A stretch of 5,530 bases of DNA from Prevotella sp. CAG:891 (GTDB lineage: Bacteria; Bacteroidota; Bacteroidia; Bacteroidales; Bacteroidaceae). The translations under genes and the position numbers were made by a program. Below are positions 1 through 4,527 of the stretch, in pieces. Positions within the stretch are counted from its first letter, which is position 1. Each line of letters starts with the position of its first letter. The DNA lies in the NCBI GenBank assembly GCA_000437675.1, contig FR901803.1, positions 1 to 5,530 on the forward strand, read 5' to 3'. The notes under the pieces were generated by a model. That model was not told the origin of the DNA. It saw nothing but the letters and a program-made list of their open reading frames with translations, and ran no database searches.

Positions 1-1
1 T

Positions 2-82
2 ATCAAAGAATTTTATAGACTAAATTACTGAATACCAACAGAAAAAGATATTCTTAAGGGACGACTAGATAGCGTGCTGTGA
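2..82 (+). other. possible C-terminal tail of a gene entering from the left, with an in-frame TGA
   Basis: One plus-strand frame is open from the left edge to a TGA at 29-31, giving a tail IKEFYRLNY. The same frame then continues for 16 more codons (IPTEKDILKGRLDSVL) to a second TGA at 80-82. Both pieces have ordinary protein-like composition. The simplest reading is that a gene ends at 31. A broken 3' end, in which TGG became TGA, is also possible. The stretch is too short to identify a family or to exclude chance. Confidence 0.15.
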
Positions 83-94
83 CATCGTGTTTTT

Positions 95-128
95 ACAGAA
101 TGTAAGGCTTGTAGGCCTGTCTGGAACT
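95..128 (+). repeat. palindromic intergenic repeat, diverged copy 1
   Basis: This segment aligns without gaps to 1132-1165 with 28 of 34 bases identical, and shares the core GTAGGCCTGTCTG with both copies near 1150-1200. Of the seven stem pairs seen in copy 2, five are kept here, one as G-U, and two central pairs are lost (109/118 and 110/117). A further imperfect hairpin follows directly: GAACTTGC at 124-131 pairs with GCAG and GTTC within 138-147, with a 2-nt bulge. The copy lies 39 bp beyond the phosphatase stop codon, so it may sit in that gene's 3' untranslated region. There is no T-run on either strand to make it a standard terminator. Confidence 0.55.
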
Positions 129-166
129 TGCATGTACGCAGGTGTTCGTTTCTACGTCCTTCCTTT

Positions 167-658
167 TTACGGCTGTGTTTGAGAGTGCATTGTTACAGCA
201 CGCAGCAGTCCTTGGCAGGCATCTTCGAGCAGGGTGATGACGAGTTCAAAGTCGCGGTCTGTTCCATAGTAGGGGTCGGGGATGTAGGAGGGCTTGCCGT
301 CGGTCGAGGTGTAGTAGTCGGCCATCATGACTATTTTGCTTTGCTGTTCGGGGGTGGTAGCCAGTTGCATCAGGCGTTCGCGGTTTTTGCTGTCCATGGC
401 TACAATAAGGTCGAAGCGTTCGAAGTCGGCCGTGGTGATGGGGCGCGAACGGTGGGTCAGTTTGTAGCCGTGGCGTGCGGCGGTTTGGCGCATTCGGCTG
501 TCGGGTAGTTCGCCTTCGTGGTAGTCGATGAGGCCGGCAGAGTCGATGCTGAATTGTTCGGCTAATCCTGCTGCGGCGACTTGTGTGCGGAAAATTTCCT
601 CGGCTGTGCACGAGCGGCAGATGTTGCCAAGGCATATAAAAAGAATGTGTTGAGGCAT
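167..658 (-). CDS. low-molecular-weight protein tyrosine phosphatase
   Basis: This 163-residue protein matches the usual length of cytosolic low-molecular-weight phosphotyrosine phosphatases (about 150-165 residues). The P-loop is at the N-terminus: CLGNICRS, with nucleophile Cys9 and phosphate-binding Arg15. The general-acid loop DPYYG is at 128-132 with catalytic Asp128. Enzymes of this family dephosphorylate tyrosine by way of a cysteinyl-phosphate intermediate; bacterial members often act on tyrosine kinases of polysaccharide export or on arsenate. No kinase, capsule or arsenic gene is visible here, so the substrate is unknown. Residue 17, just after the P-loop, is Cys where Pro is usual, giving three cysteines in nine residues (9, 14, 17). 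The start is ATG at 658, because it places the P-loop at the normal distance from the N-terminus. No Shine-Dalgarno is seen. A weak -7-like TACCTTTT lies on the minus strand at 709-716. The gene appears monocistronic. Confidence 0.93.
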   Translation of the reverse strand: MPQHILFICLGNICRSCTAEEIFRTQVAAAGLAEQFSIDSAGLIDYHEGELPDSRMRQTAARHGYKLTHRSRPITTADFERFDLIVAMDSKNRERLMQLATTPEQQSKIVMMADYYTSTDGKPSYIPDPYYGTDRDFELVITLLEDACQGLLRAVTMHSQTQP

Positions 659-986
659 GGTGATGGGAGTTTGTAATAGGTAGGTGCTCTATAAGTGGTA
701 ATCTTTCAAAAAGGTATGTTCTTGCACTTGCTGCTCACTTGAAATGGGGTGGGGTAAATGTGCTTGCTTTGTACGTTTTGAAAATCGGAATGCGATTAAG
801 AAGTCGTCTAAACTTTTCTGACGAAGATTGAATTTCATAAAAGTTCAGACGACTTTAAAATGTTATATCCCTATTTCACTTTTTTCTTTCTCGAAAATTC
901 GTTTTGAATGGTTTGAGTTTGAATGTTTTTGTTATACGTTATTCAAGCAGATTATAAGTGAGGTGCGAGATTGGGTGCCGAAAAAA
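659..986. other. intergenic region upstream of the phosphatase, no gene seen
   Basis: This is AT-rich DNA between the phosphatase start and the plus-strand promoter at 987. It holds the inverted repeat at 801-855 and a short direct repeat TTTGAATG (903-910 and 918-925). A frame is open from a TTG at 828 through the inverted repeat to 1025, but it lacks an ATG, shows no recognisable domain and crosses the promoter, so I do not call it a gene. A decayed insertion element is possible, but no transposase motif is visible. Confidence 0.5.
801..855. repeat. 17-bp imperfect inverted repeat, possible miniature element or IS remnant
   Basis: AAGTCGTCTAAACTTTT at 801-817 pairs with 839-855 at 16 of 17 positions; the one mismatch is A810 against C846. 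The 21-nt spacer is 818-838. Neither strand has a T-run after the stem, and no gene end is near, so it does not look like a terminator. TTAA lies just outside or overlapping each end (796-799 and 855-858), which could be a target duplication but is a very common tetramer in such AT-rich DNA. It may be paired ends of a small non-autonomous element, or a stem-loop within a longer transcript. Confidence 0.6.
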
Positions 987-1019
987 TTTGGATTTCGGAT
1001 TGTGCATGTTGTATCTTTG
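987..1019 (+). promoter_or_regulatory. Bacteroidota-type promoter of the candidate small RNA
   Basis: TTTG at 987-990 is followed after 21 nt by TATCTTTG at 1012-1019. This is a full match to the Bacteroidota pattern of a -33 TTTG and a -7 TAnnTTTG at the expected spacing. Transcription would start near 1023-1026. No convincing protein-coding gene follows on this strand before the terminator at 1195-1219. Confidence 0.6.
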
Positions 1020-1141
1020 CAGTAGTGAAGTCAGGTTGCACTGCACATTGATAAGTTGCACTTTAGCCTTGACGGATGAAAAAACAGTATTCCTTTTTTA
1101 TTCATTCAGCGTTCTTTGACATTTTGTTACAACAGAAAGTA

Positions 1142-1166
1142 AGACAGGTAGGCCTGTCTGAAACCC
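1142..1166 (+). repeat. palindromic intergenic repeat, copy 2
   Basis: AGACAGG (1142-1148) and CCTGTCT (1153-1159) form a perfect 7-bp stem around the loop TAGG. The 22 bases 1145-1166 recur exactly at 1179-1200. Similarity to copy 1 extends upstream to 1132, so the older unit may be about 34 bp. Confidence 0.75.
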
Positions 1167-1175
1167 ATGATACGA

Positions 1176-1200
1176 GGGCAGGTAGGCCTGTCTGAAACCC
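1176..1200 (+). repeat. palindromic intergenic repeat, copy 3
   Basis: This unit is offset 34 bp from copy 2 and identical to it over 1179-1200. In the lower stem two A-to-G differences (1176 and 1178) turn A-U pairs into G-U pairs, so all seven stem pairs survive in RNA. Its 3' end (AAACCC) doubles as the left arm of the terminator hairpin that follows. Confidence 0.75.
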
Positions 1201-1219
1201 CAACATGCCGTTGGGTTTT
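1195..1219 (+). terminator. Rho-independent-type terminator on the plus strand
   Basis: CCCAAC (1199-1204) pairs with GTTGGG (1210-1215) around a 5-nt loop. Beyond one C/T mismatch, AAA (1195-1197) can pair with TTT (1217-1219). The stem runs into TTTT, with a further six-T run at 1229-1234. The minus strand has no T-run after the stem, so the signal points plus-ward and would end the candidate small RNA. Confidence 0.45.
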
Positions 1220-1260
1220 ACTCTGTGCTTTTTTATGAAAGTATTCTCCTTTTATAATAA

Positions 1261-1308
1261 GCGCACCTGCACAATCGGCTTTGACAGCTGAATTTTGTGC
1301 AGGTGCGT
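1261..1308 (-). terminator. long stem-loop terminator after the C1 peptidase gene
   Basis: CGCACCTGCACAA at 1262-1274 pairs perfectly with 1295-1307, and a G-T pair closes the base (1261/1308). Inside the 20-nt spacer, TCGGCT (1275-1280) can pair with AGCTGA (1286-1291), so the whole element folds into one long hairpin with a 3-nt bulge. It begins 22 bp beyond the peptidase stop codon. On the minus strand it is followed by TTATTATAAAA, an imperfect T-rich tail. It faces the plus-strand terminator at 1195-1219, so the two units converge here. Confidence 0.6.
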
Positions 1309-1330
1309 CAATGGTTATGAATTGTTCGGA

Positions 1331-2536
1331 TTACAAACCGAGCTTCTTAGCAATAGCAGCGGGGATAGCGTTCTTGTGGATGAGGATGTTCATCGTTTTG
1401 TAAGCAACGTATGCCTTTGAAGCATAGAACATACCTTTGTATTTGCCATATTCACCCCAAGAGTTCTTTACCATGAAGTATTCAGTACCCTTTTGGTCCT
1501 TGGCCAAACCGTAGATTACCATACCGTGGTCGTCGGTGGTTTCCCAGTTGTCGTAGCCGCGCTGGCGGAGTTCCTGAGTGATGGTCATTTCTTCGTTGGA
1601 AGCTACCTTGCCACCCGTTTCGAGCGAGCCGCCCCAGCGAGCAGCGTCGCTACCGGTGAGGTCGCGAATCTTCAGGTTTTTGGGAACGTAAGCATAGTCC
1701 TTACCGTTCTGACGGCCGAAGTAGTATTCCGTTACGTCAGCACCCCATGCAAAGGTGTAGCCGTTTTCAACAGCTGATTCCATTACCTGCATGAACTCGT
1801 TGAGGGGAAGGTTGTAGCTTTCAGCCCAACGCCAGTTGTCCTGGATTTCGAGGATGAACTTGGTGTAGAAAGGATGGTGCGTGTATGAAGTGAGCGACAC
1901 ATAGTCGTCCATGTTCAAGCCGAGGTAATCCTTTACGTATGACTGCGGGGTGTAAGTTTTGCCGTCAGCAGCCTTTACTTCCTTGGGCAGTTCGCCGAAG
2001 TAGTTCTTGTAGATGTTTGAGAGGTCGTTCTTCCAGGTCAAAGAAATCTTTTTATGGTTTCCTTTGGCCAATGCACCCACGTATGCTGAGGTTACGGCAT
2101 CGAGTTGGTTGAAGTTGAAGAGTGAGTCGCCGTAGAGCGTACCGGGAGCGGGCATGGCAGTTTCGGGAACCATACCGTAGTTCTTCATGCAGTAAACGGC
2201 ATCGTAGAACGAACCACCCTGCGAGAAGCTGGCATCACCATGCGTACGAACGTGCTTGTCGGCACGGTCCATGTAGGTGTTGTAAACGAGGAATGATTCG
2301 CACAAATCGTGCGTGCCTTTGCCCAAACGGAGCAATTCAGCCTCGAAGAAGCCGAGCGATGAATAGGCCCAGCAAGTACCGCTTTGGTTTTGGTCTTTAA
2401 TTGAGGTGATGGGGTTAGCCTTCACTACAGTAAAGATGGTTGTGTCCTTCTTCTCAACAGTCTTTTTCTTTTTGGCCGCGAGGCTTCCGGGCATGAGGCA
2501 ACACATGGCCAAAGCCAACAAGAGAGTCTTTTTCAT
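1331..2536 (-). CDS. secreted C1 cysteine peptidase, bleomycin hydrolase / aminopeptidase C type
   Basis: This 401-residue papain-fold peptidase has the expected active-site residues in order: oxyanion Gln49 and nucleophile Cys55 in DQNQSGTCW, His337 in DDHGM, and Asn358 in KNSWG. The layout (GADVTE near 265-270 and a conserved-looking C-terminal tail ending KKLGL) fits the bleomycin hydrolase/PepC branch (C1B). There the C-terminal arm lies in the active-site cleft and favours aminopeptidase action on short peptides. Cytosolic members are about 450 residues; this one is shorter. Residues 1-21 look like a signal peptide (Lys-Lys, then a Leu/Ala-rich core, then SLA before position 21), followed by a Lys-rich stretch (22-30), so a periplasmic or exported location is inferred. 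Cys12 and Cys13 are too close to the N-terminus for a convincing lipobox. The ATG at 2536 gives the intact signal peptide, and the leader before it is A-rich with no Shine-Dalgarno. The gene lies 127 bp after the aminopeptidase gene and may be co-transcribed. Confidence 0.9.
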   Translation of the reverse strand: MKKTLLLALAMCCLMPGSLAAKKKKTVEKKDTTIFTVVKANPITSIKDQNQSGTCWAYSSLGFFEAELLRLGKGTHDLCESFLVYNTYMDRADKHVRTHGDASFSQGGSFYDAVYCMKNYGMVPETAMPAPGTLYGDSLFNFNQLDAVTSAYVGALAKGNHKKISLTWKNDLSNIYKNYFGELPKEVKAADGKTYTPQSYVKDYLGLNMDDYVSLTSYTHHPFYTKFILEIQDNWRWAESYNLPLNEFMQVMESAVENGYTFAWGADVTEYYFGRQNGKDYAYVPKNLKIRDLTGSDAARWGGSLETGGKVASNEEMTITQELRQRGYDNWETTDDHGMVIYGLAKDQKGTEYFMVKNSWGEYGKYKGMFYASKAYVAYKTMNILIHKNAIPAAIAKKLGL

Positions 2537-2616
2537 TGTTTGTAATTTTTGATTAGATGTGTGTTATTTGGATTGATAGAATATGCTTCCGATGGTGAGT
2601 AGCATGGGGGATGACA

Positions 2617-2645
2617 AACCGATTGGTATTGATTGTCAATCCGTT
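2617..2645. repeat. imperfect inverted repeat between the two peptidase genes
   Basis: AACCGATTG (2617-2625) pairs with CAATCCGTT (2637-2645) at eight of nine positions, with an 11-nt loop. No T-run follows on the minus strand, so it is a poor terminator. It overlaps a weak minus-strand -7-like TCGGTTTG (2615-2622, one mismatch to TAnnTTTG, no -33 seen). It could therefore be an operator or a weak attenuator for the C1 peptidase gene, or chance. Confidence 0.3.
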
Positions 2646-2663
2646 GTTGCTTTTAGGTTTTTC

Positions 2664-4097
2664 TTACAGCAGCCACGGGCTTTCGTCGGCGTGTTCGGCC
2701 ACAAATGCTTCCACCTCGTCGGCGTGGTAGGGAATGCGCTCTTTGCCCAGGAAACGGCAACCGTCGGGGGTGATGAGCACGTCGTCTTCGATGCGAATGC
2801 CGCCAAAGTCCTTGAATGTTTCGATTTTGTCGAAGTTCAGGAATTCAGCATTTATGCCTTCCTTGCGCCAAAGGTCGATGAGGTCGGGGATGAAGTAGAT
2901 ACCCGGTTCGTCGGTAACTACGTGACCTACTTCGAGTTTGCGGCCAAAGCGGAGCGAGGCAGTTCCGAACTGGTCGGAGGGGCGTGTTTCGTCGTCGAAA
3001 CCTACATAGCATTGTCCCAATCCTTCCATGTCGTGTACGTCCATGCCCATCATGTGGCCAAGTCCGTGCGGCAGGAAGAGTGCGTGGGCACCAGCCTTTA
3101 CAGCAGCTTCCGTATCGCCTTTCATCAAGCCCAGATCCTTCAAGCGGTCGGTCATGAGCGCGCATACAGCCATGTGTACATCCCACCATCTGACGCCGGG
3201 ACGGGCGTGTGTGAGTGCCAGATCGTGGCAAGCCACTACGATGTCGTAGATGTCGCGCTGGCGCTGTGAATATTTGCCGTTGATAGGCGTGGTGCGCGTG
3301 TGGTCAGAGCAATAATTATCGTTGGTTTCGGCGCCGGCATCAACGAGTAGCAAGCGTCCGGCTTCGAGTTGTCGGGGTGAAGGATAGCCGTGCAGAATTT
3401 CGCCGTGCATCGACACGATGCTTTGGAACGAAACTTGAGCACCATAGGCATGGGCAATACCTTCCATTACACCGCTGATGTACTGTTCCGTTACACCCGG
3501 ACGAGCCATACGCATGGCAGCCGTGTGCATGCGGTAACCGATGGCCGATGCTTTTTCGAGTTCGGCAATTTCTTCTTCGGTTTTGATGGAACGCAGTTTT
3601 ACAACCGCTTTAATCAATTCGAGCGAAGCAGCCGCGCGTTGTTCGCTGGGGTGAATGCCCAACAAGTCCATCAGTGCTATTTGCGTGTCGTGACGATAGG
3701 GCGGCAGGAAGTGGATTTTGCGTCCGGCTTTGCGTGCTTCGTTCACGAGTTCGGCTAAACGTGCCATGGGTGCAGAAGCATTAGCTCCCGTTTCTTCGGC
3801 CATAGCCTTTACTGAGTGAACTGATCCGTACCACACAATGTCCTCGATGTCGATTTCATTGCCCAACAGCAGTTCTTCGCCCGAGTCAGCGTCAATGACA
3901 CCGACCAGTCCGTCGCGTTTTTGACCGAAGAAGTAAAGAAAACAGCTGTCCTGTCGGAATTTATAGGCGTTAGCCGGGTAGTTATTGGGGCTATCGTTAT
4001 TGCCAAAAAGTAAAATAAGACCGCTGCCTACAAGTTCGCGTAATTTGCGGCGGCGCTCCACGTAGGTTTGTTTTGAAAAAAGCATACGCAGTGTCAT
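2664..4097 (-). CDS. pepP: Xaa-Pro aminopeptidase (M24B metallopeptidase)
   Basis: This enzyme removes the N-terminal residue from peptides whose second residue is proline, and it acts in the cytoplasm; no signal peptide is seen. The 477-residue protein has an N-terminal aminopeptidase P domain (about 6-150, including the block around NYPANAYKFRQDS) and a C-terminal pita-bread domain (about 175-450). All five dinuclear metal ligands can be placed: Asp253 (LVDAGAE), Asp265 (SDHTRT), His348 (HGLGHMMG), Glu397 (TDEPGIY) and Glu437 (GIRIEDD). His236 and His355 (MDVHD) match the other conserved active-site histidines. The first ATG is at 4097. A second ATG at 4085 begins MLFSKQTYVERR, which resembles how related proteins start, so the true start may be 4085 (473 residues). 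It is the upstream gene of a possible two-gene unit with the C1 peptidase, and it diverges from the TonB-dependent receptor gene. Confidence 0.94.
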   Translation of the reverse strand: MTLRMLFSKQTYVERRRKLRELVGSGLILLFGNNDSPNNYPANAYKFRQDSCFLYFFGQKRDGLVGVIDADSGEELLLGNEIDIEDIVWYGSVHSVKAMAEETGANASAPMARLAELVNEARKAGRKIHFLPPYRHDTQIALMDLLGIHPSEQRAAASLELIKAVVKLRSIKTEEEIAELEKASAIGYRMHTAAMRMARPGVTEQYISGVMEGIAHAYGAQVSFQSIVSMHGEILHGYPSPRQLEAGRLLLVDAGAETNDNYCSDHTRTTPINGKYSQRQRDIYDIVVACHDLALTHARPGVRWWDVHMAVCALMTDRLKDLGLMKGDTEAAVKAGAHALFLPHGLGHMMGMDVHDMEGLGQCYVGFDDETRPSDQFGTASLRFGRKLEVGHVVTDEPGIYFIPDLIDLWRKEGINAEFLNFDKIETFKDFGGIRIEDDVLITPDGCRFLGKERIPYHADEVEAFVAEHADESPWLL

Positions 4098-4219
4098 GTA
4101 AAAAGTTGAACGGTAAGTTTTGCACTTGTATGAGGTTGATTAACAGCCTGATAGGGTTTGCAAGCAGTGATTTATCGGCTGTTTCTGACAATATGCAAGG
4201 CTCTTCCCTTTTATTGTGG

Positions 4220-4227
4220 CAAATGTA
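4220..4227 (-). promoter_or_regulatory. -7 promoter motif for pepP
   Basis: On the minus strand this reads TACATTTG, a full match to the Bacteroidota -7 pattern TAnnTTTG. No TTTG is seen at -33; that zone is A-rich instead. Transcription would begin near 4213-4216, leaving a leader of roughly 115-130 nt before pepP. Confidence 0.4.
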
Positions 4228-4400
4228 CTCATTTTTTTTGATTGCTGCTTGACTTTTAAGTAGAATTTTCAAATGGTGCGTGCTTCTTTGCCGAAAAATA
4301 CCTTTTTCATCTCTTACGTCTGTGAGTAATAAAAATGAACACCTACTTACCAGCATCTTGTGATATGAACTGATTGCAAGGCTGTTATTTTAGCGTGTTT

Positions 4401-4433
4401 TTTGTATGTCTTAGGTAAAATAAACTTATTTCG
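4401..4433 (+). promoter_or_regulatory. weak promoter candidate for the TonB-dependent receptor gene
   Basis: TTTG (4401-4404) is followed after 21 nt by TTATTTCG (4426-4433), which differs from TAnnTTTG at two positions. The spacing is right but the -7 box is poor, as often happens with activator-dependent promoters. The leader would be about 90 nt. Confidence 0.25.
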
Positions 4434-4453
4434 GCAATGCAACAGAACTGTCA

Positions 4454-4500
4454 CATGCCCTTCACGGGCTTGTAATGAAAAAGCGAGTCCTTTGCACTCG
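4454..4500 (+). promoter_or_regulatory. two-hairpin leader upstream of the receptor gene
   Basis: GCCC (4457-4460) pairs with GGGC (4466-4469) around TTCAC, with outer pairs CA/TG at 4454-4455 and 4471-4472. CGAGT (4484-4488) then pairs with ACTCG (4496-4500) around a 7-nt loop. Both lie between the candidate promoter and the ATG at 4528. They could affect translation or RNA stability. The stems are short and may be incidental. Confidence 0.3.
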
Positions 4501-4527
4501 TAAAACGAAGAAATGATTTAATCTCTT

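Larger units (their letters stand above)
1024..1219 (+). ncRNA. candidate small RNA with tandem hairpins (unrecognised family)
   Basis: The unit is defined by a near-consensus promoter at 987-1019 and a terminator-like hairpin at 1195-1219, giving a transcript of about 195 nt; the 5' end is approximate. Inside are two direct repeats GTTGCACT (1035-1042 and 1055-1062, exactly 20 bp apart), then two tandem 34-bp units, each forming a hairpin with loop TAGG (1142-1159 and 1176-1193). I do not recognise SRP RNA, tmRNA, RNase P RNA, tRNA or a known riboswitch; 6S RNA was considered because of the size, but the ends do not pair into one long rod. A 39-codon ATG frame (1076-1195, beginning MKKQYSFFIHS) lies inside. 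It runs through both repeats and has no ribosome binding site, so a small protein cannot be excluded but is less likely than RNA. Confidence 0.4.
4098..4527. other. divergent intergenic region between pepP and the receptor gene
   Basis: This 430-bp AT-rich region separates two divergent genes and should hold both promoters. Visible are a minus-strand -7 motif (4220-4227), a weak plus-strand promoter (4401-4433) and two small hairpins before the receptor gene. The 9-mer TGCAAGGCT occurs twice (4194-4202 and 4375-4383). A minus-strand frame of 119 codons starts at 4356 but overlaps pepP in another frame and has no recognisable domain, so I do not call it. Confidence 0.5.

Noticed and set aside
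93..105. TTACA/TGTAA hairpin as a terminator
   Set aside because: Only five A/T-rich pairs and no T-run on either strand.
128..508. Plus-strand open frame of 126 codons
   Set aside because: It is antisense to the phosphatase coding region; its Val/Gly-rich composition is typical of a shadow frame.
828..1025. Frame of 65 codons starting at TTG
   Set aside because: No ATG, composition rich in Phe and Ile as expected of AT-rich DNA, and it spans both the inverted repeat and a near-consensus promoter.
1142..1200. Minimal CRISPR array (two repeats)
   Set aside because: The 22-bp identical units are separated by only 12 bp, too short for spacers, and there are no cas genes.
1024..1219. 6S RNA or SRP RNA
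   Set aside because: The size suits 6S RNA, but the ends do not pair into one long rod with a central bubble; the conserved SRP tetraloop region is absent.
2583..3269. Plus-strand open frame of 228 codons
   Set aside because: It lies almost wholly antisense to pepP, whose catalytic motifs are intact, and its translation has no recognisable domain.
3997..4356. Minus-strand open frame of 119 codons before pepP
   Set aside because: It overlaps the pepP start in another frame, covers the -7 motif at 4220-4227 and has no domain signature.
4194..4383. Repeated 9-mer TGCAAGGCT
   Set aside because: Two copies 181 bp apart with no shared flanks; likely chance.
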